Positions 42,601 through 62,700 of a stretch of DNA of 64,000 nt are shown here, one piece after another. The position numbers were made by a program, and so were the translations under genes. The stretch comes from Diprion similis (taxonomy: Eukaryota; Arthropoda; Insecta; Hymenoptera; Diprionidae): contig NC_060114.1 of assembly GCF_021155765.1 (NCBI RefSeq), positions 8,985,501-9,049,500 on the forward strand, given 5' to 3'. A model generated the notes under the pieces. The model saw only the letters and a list, made by a program, of their open reading frames with translations, made no database searches and had not been told where the DNA came from. How positions within the stretch are numbered: position 1 is the first letter of the stretch; every line of letters starts with the position of its first letter.

Positions 42601-43036
42601 GAGTCGATGACGGCTAGACTCCTGAAATACGGCTCCCAACGGAGGATGCGGCGTTACGGCAACAAGAAGAGGGAAGCAGGAGCGATGAGCTCGAGCCTCT
42701 TCATTCCAGCGTATCTGCAGGTGGTCTCGGTGAGAATGAACGATGAGGTACTGTTAATGTCAGTGTTTTTTTTTTACGCTTGTGGCTCTATTTTAGGCGA
42801 GTAACGAACTGGCGAGAAAGTCTACGGCGAAGCCACCCCGGGCACGACGGATCATGCCAATTACACGACCGAACGCTGTTGCAACATGTTTGAAGAAGAA
42901 TGTGAACGTGAACAATAACACTAGCCTATTCTGTCACGAAAGACGCGTCAAGAAAACTACGTCCGAACCCTGCCTCGGCCTCAGAGATATCAACACTTTT
43001 CAGTGCATGGTTGTTGTCCACAGAGAGATGCACTGA
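39649..43036 (+). CDS. CngB: Cyclic-nucleotide-gated cation channel, beta-type subunit, 14 exons
   Basis: This is a plasma-membrane cation-channel subunit opened by cGMP or cAMP, probably sensory or neuronal, usually co-assembled with an alpha subunit. Exons: 39649-39742, 39876-39965, 40064-40228, 40332-40481, 40552-40811, 40904-40993, 41068-41255, 41341-41473, 41548-41707, 41786-41967, 42049-42314, 42402-42522, 42589-42729, 42797-43036. Phases close to 759 aa. S1-S2 lie in exon 5 ([15 protein letters not shown] to [10 protein letters not shown]), S3 in exon 6, S4-S5 in exon 7, pore and S6 in exon 8, the C-linker in exon 9 and the cyclic-nucleotide pocket in exons 10-11 ([17 protein letters not shown], about residues 480-590). 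The pocket and GEVGKEMYI are of CNGB style. The filter reads SIGKNPKP, unlike vertebrate alpha or beta forms. The start is the first ATG after a strong acceptor at 39,611-39,612, implying an upstream noncoding exon. The exon 2-3 junction and the exon 13 donor (42,720 or 42,729) have alternatives. Orthology to insect CngB or Cngl is undecided. Confidence 0.9.
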
Positions 43037-43225
43037 CGAAATTAAGATTGACTAACCATTCATCTGTTCGTAAGACGGTCAAGACCGGAGTGATTTTTGT
43101 AGCATCATTGTGCCATCTCTTAGGATTGAGCATTTATTCTTAGATATAATATTTGTATCGAGTGTGATCGAGTGTGAAACGTCATGTCTATTTTTACTAC
43201 TGTAGTGGGACCATCATAATAATTC

Positions 43226-43235
43226 AATAAATAAA
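43226..43235 (+). terminator. Overlapping poly(A) signals of the CNG gene
   Basis: AATAAATAAA, two overlapping AATAAA hexamers, lies about 190 nt after the channel's stop codon on the same strand. Confidence 0.6.
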
Positions 43236-43239
43236 ATAT

Positions 43240-45588
43240 TCCATGGGTATAAAGTTTTTACATGTTGCCACACTGCGAAAATTGCATTGAAGGCAAATTG
43301 CCGAAGGTCAATCGGCACCGGCAAAGTAATATCCAGTGTATTGAGGTAAGTGTACCAATTATTGATCCTTTTATTTCACGAAATTTGAAATTTATGGGAC
43401 AAATTGTGTATTTCTCGATGACTAAAGCCAATTGCCAGAGGCTAGACACTCCAAATTTTTTTTAAAAATAATTTTAGAACTAAGGATCAAACAGATACAA
43501 CCAAAAAAGGTCAATAATTTGGACAGGGTCATTAACTGGTACACTTACCTTATAAGTAAATACATTTCGACTTGCACACGATTATCTTGGGTGCGTTATT
43601 AATGGAGTATTAACTCACTCTGAGTGAATACGTGGTTCTTCGTTCCGAGGAAAATGCAGGCAAGTATTTCAGACTTTCTCATACGCCGCAACATCGTTAG
43701 TGTTGAGGAACATTTGTTTCATAATCTAATGGAGTGCGCAAGATTTATTTATGCATATAAATCTTTTAAATGCATATGTACGAAAATTTTCCGCGTCGCT
43801 CACTGCAAAAAACCTTGATATATAAAATCAAATAATTCGGATAGGTAGTTAAAATGATTGGTCTCATGACGGTTCTTATTGTTAGTTGTTTCAAAGTTAA
43901 CATCCAGAAGTCGTTTGTATGCATCTTCGTGAAAATGGAGTTGCACACTTTGAACTTGTGCTGATCCAAACCCTAGCATACTTTCGTCTAGTATAATTGA
44001 GAGTTACAATTGCAAATCATTGAAATATTTTTATAAAAATTTACTATTGAAATTCCATTCACAAATTCCATAAACCAGAAATAATTTGAGCTTAGATAAC
44101 TGTGCAGAAAAATAAAACCCTCAATGAACGCAAAAGTAATAAAATCACAAAAAAATATGAAAATCAAAAAAATACAAAAAATGGAAGCAAAAATGGAACT
44201 ATAACCTCTTCACCCCCTCGTAGTCAGTTTTGAGTAATACTGAGACAGAAAGTTAGTAGGAATCCTTTTTAATACAAAAAGTACACAAGTCTTTCCATAT
44301 AGGTGAATGGCTAGATTTAGGTGATTTTCAACAATTACTGATTTTACTATATATTATATTGAAATAGACTTCTAGAGGCTTCGTCCCGCGCGCTTGGCGA
44401 ATTGTTTTATAACCTGGTTATTCCCAACAACCCCCATTTTACCCACAAGAAGGGTAGGTGAAAAACCCATAAAAATGTTCTACCATATTAACCTCACTGG
44501 GGGTTGATGAGTTGTACATGACATACCGATATGCGTTTATAGGTGTTCTTTATGATAAGTTTTAGTCAAAACCAAATCGATATTGCATGGGGCCTAGAAG
44601 ATACAGAAAAACCTGCGAAGACACGTTTCATTTTCAATTTCGAAAAATGCTCAAAAATATTTTTCGATATTCAATTTTTTTGTTTTTTTCAATATGGCGT
44701 ACCTTATTGATCAATTCAAGGATGTGAGAAGTTATTCTACATCGAAAAAGACATAAAAAAAAAGGTAGTTACGAAAATGTTATAAAACGTCATCATCAAG
44801 AAAAAAAATAAATTCGGAAAAAATCATCTATTTTTAGTGATTATTATGAAGATTATGAGCTGGTATTTTTCCGAGTATAGCCTTTATGTACCTCCCAATT
44901 TCAATCAAATCAGTTCCGCCGGTTTTGAGAAAATTTATATTCTGATTCTTCGTTTTCGTCGTTTTTGTCGATTTATTTAAAAACCGAAATAAATAGAGGT
45001 CTAAACCTTGTAGAATCAATGTATCTAGTCATAAGTGTCAACATACTCTCAAAAGATGATGCAGATATCCCTCTGGGGCCGATTTACTATGCTTATCGTC
45101 CTATGTCCGTTAGTAAGAGCATTCTTGAAACATGCATCTGTCACAAAATGAAAACGAACGAAAAATTTCGATTAACAGAAAAATGTTATGAACAAATGAA
45201 ACACCAACTTTTTTTTGCGTAGACTTTTGAAATACGTATTTCAGATACATGAAAAAAAAATTCAGAACAACTTCATCACGCGCATCATTTTCCAAAGTGA
45301 AATTCTTAATCGATTGGACTAATAATTCCATTCACGTTCCATTCGTTCCATTATTGATTCGTTTAATGCTAAACTTCAAGACAAATTATAAATATCCGTG
45401 ATATCGTAGTGGGGACATTATGCTTGAGGGTAAAGAGAATTTTCTGTACAGCAGGGACACATAATCGAAAAAGTGAAAGTACGGAGACGCCAGTGACGGA
45501 CGTCGTCAAAATATAAAGAAAATCTACTTACTCCATCACCCCTTGGGAAAAAGAGGGAGTAATTAGTGCCAGCTGGTCTATCGTTTTG
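43240..45588. other. AT-rich intergenic region between CNG and cuticle genes
   Basis: There is no supported gene in 2.35 kb. Scattered short frames on both strands lack motifs and splice partners. A-rich and T-rich runs are common around 44,140-44,200 and 44,660-44,820. A moderately GC-rich patch at 44,385-44,460 has no recognisable identity. Confidence 0.5.
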
Positions 45589-45590
45589 TA

Positions 45591-45598
45591 TATAAATA
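45591..45598 (+). promoter_or_regulatory. TATA box of the cuticle-protein gene
   Basis: TATAAATA lies 50 nt upstream of the ATG. About 25-30 nt downstream is ATTCAATAG (A at 45,618), a plausible though not perfect arthropod initiator. This spacing implies a very short 5' UTR of about 30 nt, typical of strongly and transiently expressed cuticle genes. Confidence 0.55.
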
Positions 45599-45647
45599 GC
45601 TCTATACCGAAACATTCAATAGTACGTGATCAATATCATCAGGAAGC

Positions 45648-46478
45648 ATGACTGTCCCGGCTGCGTTTAAGGTAAATTGAATATCACGAAGATATTTAGA
45701 AACGAATCGCAGTTTATAAACAGATTTTTCGCTCCCAGTTTCTCCTTCTCGCGGGTCTCCTTGCCGGAGTCTTCGCCCGCGGTATCAACGTCGAGACCGC
45801 ACAAGAACCGGAAACTTTTGAAGCCGAGACGGCACAGAACCCAGGATCGGAAACTATCGAGTCCAGGCGGAAACTGGCAGAGGCAAAGCTGTTCCACGAG
45901 CAGGCCGAAAACGCGGTATACAATTACACTACCAACCTCGTCGACAGTATAATGGATGTAACCCAGGGAAAGATAGAAGTCAGGAAGGGCGTCCACGTAG
46001 AGGGAAAATACTGGTACAGCAATGGAGTCGAGAAGCGAACGGTCGTCTACGTTGCTGACGATAAAGGATACAGAGTAGTCTCGTAAGTCTGGTGCAATTA
46101 TCGTCTGGTACTTTTTTCATAAGTACCACTGCTCTAGTCGACTAAGATCATAACGTGCCGCATTCCGTGGTACATTCAGCTGCACTGCAGAGTCTATTAT
46201 TGGCTTCAGCCTTATACTTTCGATTGGCTGGAATCGGTTGACTGGTGATGTCCAATTTCACCAAAGTCTGGTAATTGTTATACGATGATCGCATTGTTTT
46301 ATAAAAACTTTTTTCTTGCAGGGATACAGTCGAGCTTCTTGCCCCGGAACCTAAGTTCGACGCTAATGGACATATCTCTGTCCACACGAATATTGCCGGT
46401 CAAGACTTCTCATACAGCGTTACCGCGGACGATATCGCCCACTACAAAGAGGACGCGGCAAAAAGAGCCCGAGTTTAA
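45648..46478 (+). CDS. Secreted RR-type (chitin-binding 4-like) cuticle protein
   Basis: This is a probable structural protein of the exoskeleton, secreted by epidermis. Exons 45648-45671, 45724-46082 and 46322-46478 join in phase to 179 aa. A signal peptide spans residues 1 to about 28 (FRSQFLLLAGLLAGVFARG). The next 70 residues are Glu- and Gln-rich. An Rebers-Riddiford-like core follows at about 101-135 (YWYSNGVEKRTVVYVADD, then KGYRVV and AP.P), matching the family pattern Y-x-A-x-x-x-G-Y-x-x. The tail is short and charged. The 24-nt first coding exon, split inside the signal peptide, is the usual cuticle-gene arrangement. The RR core is weaker than a textbook RR-1 or RR-2 domain, so subclass is not assigned. 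A TATA box and a poly(A) signal flank the gene. Confidence 0.8.
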
Positions 46479-46527
46479 GGTTTCCGCCAATTGCTTCTTG
46501 ACGAAACCGAGTTCAACACGCATGTTC

Positions 46528-46533
46528 AATAAA
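46528..46533 (+). terminator. Poly(A) signal of the cuticle-protein gene
   Basis: AATAAA lies 50 nt after the stop codon at 46,476-46,478, followed by a short ATA-rich run. Confidence 0.65.
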
Positions 46534-46539
46534 ATACAA

Positions 46540-48559
46540 TAATAATAATAACCTAAATGCGAGTTTCTTACACCCACCTTTCCCTCGGCGTCGCCATCAG
46601 CTTTTTCGCAAATCCGTAATGCACGTCGACGCGATTGTCCCGCGGACAGTGGGATGGGGTTTCTGGTATGGCGTGACGGCAGACATTCGTCATGGGCTTA
46701 ATAATAAGCCGGTTCAGACCGCGAGCCCTGTATACGTAACATTGTTCAATACCAATATCAGAGAATCCGGAACACGCAAGGGGACCCCTCGTTCATTCAT
46801 TCGTCTATCGATTAATAATTATATGGAAATATTAGCCAGTATCTCGATGTTATACTCAAGAATATACCCCAGTATTGTTCCTTGCATCGGTCGCCCAAGA
46901 CCCGCTTCTCGGTCCGTCCGGAGTCTGCGGAATAATTCAACTCGTCGCAACTGCAGCGGCATCGAAAAAACGCGGGTAAGACGCACGTTGAAAAGAACCG
47001 CTGTCGTAAAAACCCTTCGACGAAGAGCATCATGCTATGCTATGCTTATCAATCCGTGCATCGATGAATTCGCATCAAGACCACACGGACCGGTTGATCA
47101 AAGGTGATGAACGTCGATGAGCCTTTGCTCGGAGGGTAGGAGGAAACAAGCCTGAGGGGTTGATAGGCCTTGTGGCCGTCGGAGCTATTAGTTAATTGCC
47201 GAGTTAAGTACAGGGTTGCCGTAGCTATAACTACAGCCTTGGTCATATCAAACACGCTAACAATGACCGAACTCAAGCTTGCGCATTCCGGGCATGATTC
47301 TTCCCCTTCCTTACCCCAAACTTTAGAGTTTGTCAGACAGCAGTGCCCGCGTAATTACCTCGATGATCGTCGCATGCCGCGCGGTTAACAAAATTCCTTG
47401 CATAGAGATTGTGTAATAGACTACGTTACCGCACGATGCAACGGTAGCAACAAACAATATGGTAATTGTCACATAGACAGGCTGTACCAGGACGCGATCT
47501 TACATCCCCGGTTTTCAGAGGGACTGGGGGTGCCCCGGTAATTTGACGTCCAATTATTTGTCCTTTCGATCCGTCAGCCGTCTCGTCAAGATCCCAATCG
47601 ACCAAGTTAGCCGGCGGTTAATTGTCGGGCACAGGTATAACCGCGTGGCAGACACGCTAAGTGAACCCGAGCTTGCGCTCTCCCCGCATAAGATCGGATC
47701 AACGAGCTATTGCTTCTCTAGGCGAACCGAATCCCTGACCTTATTGCCTTCTCTTATTCAGCTCAGAGTACAGCCACCGTCATCGGGAAGAACACTAGGC
47801 TGTTTCCTTGACCGACTGATCGGTTGTCGTATCATCCTCATATTTTGGATCAACAGCGTAACGACGATGTCAAGGGACGTGTTCTTTTAGTCATCATCAA
47901 CGACGCTTCTAGGAATGTGAACAGCAAAAAGAAGTAAGTCGATGAAAACACCATGCTATCGGCAAGTATACCAACAATTCAGTCAAATTGTAGCTCATCG
48001 GTATGTTACAAAGTTTACCAAAAACTTGCCGAATTATCTTTACCCTCGTCGGGGCGTGGCGATGAAGAAATGACACGTTATAGTTTCACTTTACCATTAG
48101 CGGTTGGTGGTCGCGGGTTGTAACAATGATAAATTTGGCCCGGGTACGGGAGCACTGCCAGCAGCAATTACTGGATTCAAAACCTAACTTCATACATTGC
48201 AGATGCCAGGCACGGCCTGTCCCGGGTAAAACGTCGTACAAAAAATTTGCTAATCATGGAGCGAGAGGCTGAAGCTATCCATTTTTCATCCAATTCTTTC
48301 TGATCCACCTCACGATCCTGCAGAGCTTTTATACTTAGCTCTTCCGTTGTTCAGAAGCCTTCGCACTGTTCTGCGAACTCTGGGACTGAACGCATCGGAA
48401 CGGTCGGCGTTCCTCTCCTGCTTCTTCATCTTCTTCTTCTTCTTTTTCTGACCTTGGTTTCCAAAGGTCAGGATCATGAACTGGCACAAATATAAATCAT
48501 TGGCCTGGCTGAGATGCTGAAGACCTGATCAGCAAAAGCGGTAAAAAGGAAAAACTAGC
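46540..48559. other. Intergenic region upstream of the TPR gene
   Basis: The base composition is more balanced here than in neighbouring intergenic DNA, which leaves longer open frames (46,619-47,107 and 47,543-47,890). These are Arg/Ser/Thr-rich without domains or splice context, so I do not call them genes. Two short stretches near 47,250-47,285 and 47,650-47,685 share ACGCTAA and GAGCTTGCGC, perhaps an old duplication. The 5' end and promoter of the TPR gene should lie near the right end. Confidence 0.4.
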
Positions 48560-55412
<6,853 letters not shown>

Positions 55413-55511
55413 ATATTGGCACAACCATTGTTAGTTACAGTTCTAATTATACAATAATAAGTACTCTTATGAACGGTATTTAAATCAGAAACATGATACA
55501 ACGTATACGTA

Positions 55512-55517
55512 AATAAA
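55512..55517 (+). terminator. Poly(A) signal of the TPR gene
   Basis: AATAAA lies 100 nt after the TAA at 55,410-55,412. It supports 55,291-55,412 being the real last exon rather than an internal exon. Confidence 0.5.
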
Positions 55518-55519
55518 AT

Positions 55520-56773
55520 TTTACTATACACCGACGTGTGTTTTGTATATTATACATACTTGACAAACAAATACGTGATTTATAGGTACGTGCTTGAAAT
55601 TACTTTTAAAAAAAAAAAGAAGAAATTGAACTGTACGCGAGTGGCGTTGCGATAGCAGTGTTTTTACGACATCTGTTGCATAATTACATAATTGTCGATT
55701 GAGAACGATTTATTTCGAGTTATTTTTAATTAAAACTCGAAGACGAGAATAATTATATACCTACATAAGTATTCAGAAACAGCTGGTGTTTTGCATTTCC
55801 TTCGTTTGTATATATATGGTATAATATATAGATTCTATATTATAGTATTGAAAATCATAATACGTATAATATAGAAAAAAATCATTTGTCAATAACAACA
55901 GGACGGCGCATAAGCGCTTTGATTATTCAATACAGCGTATCTGTCATTTTCTTTTCGTTTTCTTTCTGATGATAAATATAACATAGAGATCATATCTGTG
56001 TATTATACGTATACATGCAATACGCAGGTATCTGCAATAGGTACACACGGTAAAATCGTTGCAAACAAACTTGAAACAGAATAGGAATTGGAAGAAAAAC
56101 AAAAAAAAACAACAGCTGTGGAAATACGGAAAGAATAGTTGCACAATGTACATTCAATATATAATTATATTAATAACAATAATAAAAATCTTCGGTATAT
56201 TATTAATTCTACTACTTATGCGTGGGAAACCTTATTCATTGCGCATTAAAACATCACTTTTTCAAACGTACCAAAAAATGTTGTTTACCCACGCAATTAT
56301 TCGCGATTATAGTTCATGATTGGTTTATCGGTTGGTCTTATTTCTTTTTCTTTCTTTTTTTTTGCCCTTTTTTGTTTTGTTTTTCTTTGTTTCTTTACTA
56401 AAAATAATGAATTATTATTCAAATTGTATCTACACATTAATATATCAATTATAAGAAGAATTTCCACTAAGCAACTTTACAATTTTTCATCGTCATCGCG
56501 AGGATATTTTGCCAGTGATCGAAAGTCATCACCATCACGATTTAAAACAATTTTAGGTATTATTAATTATACCGATAATAATAATAATAATAGTAACTGT
56601 CCCGTCAAGGCAAAAGTACACGTTATATTCTTATAAATAACAATAATAATAATAGTAATAATAAATGATTATTTATACTGCCGTTGTAGTTGTTATTATT
56701 ATTATTATTATCATCATAATTATTGCCGCTGTTATAATAAATTAGAAAAGTGACCAATACCTACGCCCTAATA
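55520..56773. other. AT-rich region between two convergent genes
   Basis: This separates the 3' ends of the TPR gene and SETD2. It is strongly AT-rich, with T-rich runs near 56,341-56,400 and trinucleotide tracts at its right end. No gene is supported. Part must be SETD2 3' UTR, but I could not find a clear minus-strand AATAAA. Confidence 0.5.
56572..56725. repeat. AAT and ATT trinucleotide tracts in inverted arrangement
   Basis: AAT-rich runs at about 56,572-56,597 and 56,637-56,665 are followed by an ATT-rich run at about 56,690-56,712. The last two are complementary and could fold into a hairpin in RNA. They lie just beyond the SETD2 stop codon, probably in its 3' UTR. Confidence 0.6.
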
Positions 56774-59700
56774 TTAATCTTCGTCCGAACCTTTTTGGTA
56801 AACAGGGCCAAACTTGTTCATGTACTTGCGAACAAAGTCCTTGGCCTTGTGTTTTACATTTTCGTTGCACTGCAGTTCGTCGACGCTTTTGCAATGCTTC
56901 AGTTCTTTGGCGAGCACGAAGTGGGTCAGCTGTGCGAAATTAATACAAAGAGTTGATCATCCTCCAGATCGAAATTATTTTTACATACGGGAGCAACAGT
57001 AAGAAATAGACGATTGGCCCTTACCTTTCTAGCAAGATGTTTAAAGTCCTCGGTGTTCGTGATTCTACCCTGCTTGCAGTCGTTTTTTCGATAAGGGTTT
57101 AAAAAGTGTACCATAACGTTCGCCATGTTTATCCTAAATGTGTCCTTGATCTTCCGTTCCAAAGTAACAGATGGGTCGGCCGTTATCGCTTGAATTTTAC
57201 TCAAGGTATGACTGGTCCGCGAGTGAGATTTCGATTTACCGCCACGTCTGTGCTTCTTCAATTTCTCCACGTGCTCCTTGAGCTTCGCCTTCTCTTTCTG
57301 CCGTCTTAACTTCTCCTTTGTTTCCTTGTACTTTTTGTGATCGACGCGCTCATCTTCTCGCCGTGGCTGTTGTGAACAAAGTAATCTACCAGTTTTATAC
57401 TCTCAACTTACAAGGAAAATATTCGAAGTGTACCTGACTAGTTTTATTCATTCTGTGATATATTGTGGTATATCAAGAGATCTCAGCATTAACGTATTTT
57501 TTTCTTACGTGCAAATTCAACAGTTTAAGAGCAAAAAGCACCCCTGAAATTTCCCGCCACCAAACAAATGATCACTGCACGTTTGATAGTCTGTTAATAG
57601 TGAACAATCTCTAGGTTGTGTCAAAATATCTTACGTCAATATCGAGAAATCGTGGAAAAACGATTGTTGAGGGGTAAATGCTACCGGTGATTTTTACCCC
57701 TTCAAATACCGCATTGAACGTGAAAAAAATTCGCGTTCAATGTTTCTAGATGTAGTACAACATATCGCAGGATGAAAAAAATCGATGAGGTGCATCTCGG
57801 ATAGTTTCTTAATATTAGACGTTGTCACGACTCTGCAACAATAAAAAAAAAAGAAAACCAATCGAATACTAACGCTGATGATCCTCTCCTGAACAAGTCC
57901 ATCCCTCCTCTTCTTTGGTTCAGAAATGATAATAGAACTGGCCTCATCACCAGCCACCGCATCAAATTTCTCCGCAAAATTAGACTTCAGGGCAGCGAGG
58001 GCCGCCTGATTACTGACGGCAAGGTCGACGTCCATCTGGCAAACGGTTTCGTCCGCACCAATATCCTCGTCCTCGTCCTCCTCAAGTTCCTCATCTTCCG
58101 CCTCGTCGGAAGAGCTACTTTCATCGCTCGACTCGGAGCTGGATGATGTTTCGGGCAGTGCTGCAAGGTGGTCAGGCGGTGGCGGCAGCCATTGAGAGAT
58201 CCGCTCGTTAACGTTATAGTAATAGGTCCGACCCCTCGAATCCTTGGCCGATTTCCACTTCGGCGGCAAGTCGAGCGGCGGAGGTGATGCGACTTCGGCA
58301 TTTTCGAGCCCCTCGGGCATTTTATCACCGGCATAAATGCTCGCTGGATCTGGATGAATTCCAACCTGACTAACGGCCGCCGCCGCTGCCGTTGTGCTGC
58401 CGTTCTGTATTGGTATCAGATTACCGGATATCCTGAGCTGACTGTCGGCGAATTGGTGATCGTGATGATGCGCTCCGAGAAGCGGCGCGTACGCGCCGAC
58501 GGAGTTCAGCTGCTGTTGCTGTTGGGTCTGAGGGAAAACGACGGGCGGCGGCACTCCGGGCGGTATCAAATGCTGTGTTTGTCCCATTATTCCAGATTGA
58601 ACAGCGAGTGGTTGAGATCCTCCAAGGTAGACAGGCGCGCACTGCACCGTCAAGTCAGCGGCGTCTGAAAAACAGGGCTAAGATTTTTTGCAACAGACAC
58701 GACCGGACGATCGCATTTCTAGTTTGCTATAGCTCGGTTCATTGTTAGTTCGTTGGATGCTTGAATGAAGAAGATCTGGGCAATTGTTCTACAAGGAAAA
58801 ATGTTCAAGTCTTGAAAGATACCAAGAAAGAAACGAATATACACGAAAGAAAGAAGCAATTTAAACAATCAAAAAACGTTTAGAAATGAATTATATATTA
58901 ATAAGTGACGGCCAACTACAACAAATTGAAAACGAAAGGTCATATACCAAATTCTAGGAAAGTTTGGGGAAAATTCTGAGTTACGTATGTTCTTGAAGTT
59001 ACGGCTACTGCTATTTGGTAACTGAGGAACGAGAGATACCCGAAAAAATTATGTCACATCTCCAAGGTAGATCTTTTTCCCAAATTTGATATCAAAAGTT
59101 TCGTGACACGTCTTCACCAAGCACTTGATGTATCACTGAAATTTTGTTCAAACCGCTTGAGCCATTCCTTTGCAATTCATGAGTACACGAAATAATCATT
59201 GAGAGATTTAAAAATCTGCCATATGGAACCGGATTTGGTAACAGCTTGGAAAATACAAGTATAACAGGAACTCCACTTTACAATCGTGCATGAAAACGTT
59301 TTCAACATTGTTCGAACTCGGTAAACTATTTTTCCCAGATAAGGATGAAGACCTGTATTTACCCTGTATCGGTGGATAATGTTGCCATTGTCCGAGCGAG
59401 GGGTTGAAGAATAGAGGATATCCGGTTTGCGGGTCGAGAGCAGCAGTAGTGTGAGGATCCATGCCGAGAGCCAGACAACGAGCTTCGTGTTCTTGCCAAG
59501 TTTCCTGCTGCTGACGTCGCTGGCGCTCTTCCTCCTCCTTGGCAACTTTCATCGCAAACAATTGTCGTCGTTCATGTTTCGACATCCTTGGTATCGGCAC
59601 CAGATTTACCCGCTCCTCGACCCTCTTCTCTTTCCCTCTACTGCTGTAGTCGAACTCTGGAGAGTCCCTGCCTCGTCGACGATCCGATCGCTTCTCAGTG

Positions 59701-62700
59701 CTGCCACTGTCACTCCGTCCATATCTGTAGGATCTGGAATTTCAGTTTTTTGCTATCGTATGAGGCACTACTCGCCCTTTTAGGCCTAAATCGATCCGGT
59801 CTATAAGTCTTTCTTTATCTTCTATGGGATATTTTACCTCTCGTATGATTTGTCCCGCCTGTCCTCCTTTTCCAGATCCTCCTTGTAGCCGCGATCTGTA
59901 CAAAGTAACCGTTGATGTATCGTTCTTGCCTTTTTTCTTTACAGAAAAGGAATCGTGTGCGTTTCGAGCTCGTAAAACATCATCACTTGCAACGTTGTTT
60001 TTTCACATAATTTTCTTGCTATCGGTAGTTAAATAATTTAAAAACTACTGGACTGAATAAATCAAGAGTTCAATCAATTCTAAGCTAAGAGTTGCATCAA
60101 TTGAGACCAAAATCATCTAAATCCTTTGATACAATTGTCGAGATATGATCATCTTCATTTTTTTATAATGTTATAAACACATGAAATTATAGGAATGAGA
60201 AGTTGAAAGTTAAGCGTGTCCCACTCTACGCCTATCATAGCGTGTCTAGAAACTCATGCAAATGATTTTAGCCAAAACGACAGAATAAATATGTTGACAT
60301 AGACAACCTTGAACTGATACAAACCTGCTTCTCTCTCATGTTCCTTCATCTGTTCGATCCTTTCTTTCTTGGGTATGCGAAATACCTCCTTGAGATTAGA
60401 CCATTCGCATAAAAGGCTGTTTGCAAGCTCAGTAAAGGCAGTTTGCTCCTCGAGGGCCTTGGCAACGTCCTCAGGGTCGTTTTTGACCTCGCTTATATGT
60501 TCAGTAATCGAGACATCTAATTCCTTCAATCCTTTGCCAGGATCAGAACCAGGAATCACGGGATCAGTGCTGGCGAGCTTTTCGTTGCTGTCGATGTCGC
60601 AACTACTGTCAGGCTCGTCACTGTTCAACTTGGGCTTCACCGAGTCTTCGTCTTCTGGCGATCCACTGATCGTGGGCGAGGAGTAAAGCTGTTTAGCCCA
60701 CTTTTCAACAACGGCGAAAATCTTGCTGTCCATCAGCATGGTCTTGTTTGGTATCGGGAGCGTGCTTAACGTCCTAAGAATCTCAAGGCGGAAGTTTTGC
60801 GCCTCTGACGAGGTGTTTGAGCCCACGTCCATCGTGTAGCTCCATATAAGACGTAAGCCATGATAGTCGAGGAAAAGACGACGGCAAGGCTGCTCTCCGC
60901 TCTGTATTAGACGTAGCAGCCGTGTCCTGTGCTCCAATTCTCTGCTGCGCACCATCAGCCTGCTCAGTGTCAGTGTGTGTGCCCGATTCTTCAGTCCACC
61001 CGCGCAGAGTTTTTCAATTTCCTCCTCCAGCTAAAAAGCAACAATTACGAAACATTCGCAAAAGAAATGAAGTCACGATCTTAGGACCGTAGTTCTAAAA
61101 TCGAGAACACGTACTGAGTAAAAAAAAAACAAAATAAAGAGTATAAGTTGTGAAAGTAACTAACATCCTCATCCTCGGTATAATCGTGTATCTTCTTCTC
61201 CTCCTTCTTCTTCTTTGTCACATCTTTTTCAGTCTTCTCCTTCTTCTCAGTTTTTTCCGTCTCCTCGTCAGGCCTCTCACCAATCCATCCACGACAATTT
61301 TCAGCTTCGCAGTAACACTTCTGCGCTTCCTTTCTAAATGGTTTAATTTTTTTTCTATATTATTCGTACATTTATTTCTTTCAAAGTGGCAGAGTAACAA
61401 TGATTTCACATATTAAATATCAGAACCGATAGATGAATAAAACAATAGACCCACCCATATCGTTGAAAGTGATAATCAAAGGTGATTTCTTCTCCCGCAG
61501 CGATGAACTGCTTGTTAAAAAAGCCGATCCTCAATTCGCCGTTCACTGTCCACTGCGAAAGAAACCGTAAATTCACTACAATCAGTTACTGATGATTTTC
61601 GCAAACGTATGCTGCTCGAAAATATCAAATACAAAATAAGAAAAACGTTCGCGAACCTTCTGCGTTTCCGAATTCGGATCGCAGCTGTGGTTTATGAAAC
61701 GGGATATGTTTCCCTTGGCAGTCGCGTCGATTATCTGATCCGATTTCAACGCCATGAAATAGTAGTGCCTATTTTTGTCCTTGGAATAATCCTTCGCGCG
61801 GCGACGAAAGTCCTTGGGATCGACCACCTCACCCACATACTCCATCAGAAATTCACCCCTGTCGTATTTTTACAATTTACAATGTACAGACTCATTGGTC
61901 GAATTAAACGTTACAAAAATAGTAGCAATCAACAAAAAATACGGAAAATATTTTTAACTTACGATTGGAGATCGACGATGGCACGTAAACCAAAGCCCTT
62001 TTTGTCAGTGCGAAAGACTTCACATTTGGCGTATTCACAGTTTTGAAACCGTTTGTTAGTACAGCGATCGCCGACAACACATCTCGGTCCACTATAAAGG
62101 GTTGTTTTGGCATTATAAAAGCGTAACCATACTATATTTCGTGTCTGACGTTGCACTCACGTACCATTCTATCATCAAAAGCCTATTCAGGCAATCTTCG
62201 CCGCAGCCCAATTCACCCCTAGCTATTTCTTCCTCTGTCAGGAAACAGTCACAAACCATACGCTTCGTCTCCTTATTAGTATATCTGAGAATTTGGGCAA
62301 AAAACAAATGGTTAACCGGATGTCTTTTGAACTAGTAAAACATTAACAATGAAATTTTCGGATTCATTTTCCATGACTGCATTTAAATAATTCGAAGACT
62401 ACTACACCGATCGGATCCAAAATGTAATCAGTTTTAGCTATAAAGATCCTCATTAATTGAGATTAAAATCATCAAAATGTGTTGATCCATTCGATCAAAA
62501 TCAATTTTTACTGTCAAACTCGGCAGAGGTATTTCTAAAACTTACAAACAACTCTATGACAACCTGACTTTTTTCAAAAAATGAGTGTCTAAGTTCACAT
62601 GAGTTAACTAGCCTTGGTTTACAGTACAGAAAAAAGTAGTGTGAAGTCCAAAAAGTAAACACTTGATTTTTCATTTCCAATTCATAAGCAAGGATAACAT

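Noticed and set aside
46619-47107. 162-codon plus-strand frame after the cuticle gene, and a 115-codon frame at 47,543-47,890
   Set aside because: They are low-information Arg/Ser/Thr-rich frames in a GC-balanced stretch, with no domain, signal peptide, partner exon or poly(A) evidence.
61190-61260. CTTCTT-rich run as a microsatellite
   Set aside because: It is coding sequence on the minus strand, the Lys/Glu-rich linker after the SETD2 post-SET segment, in phase with both flanking exons.
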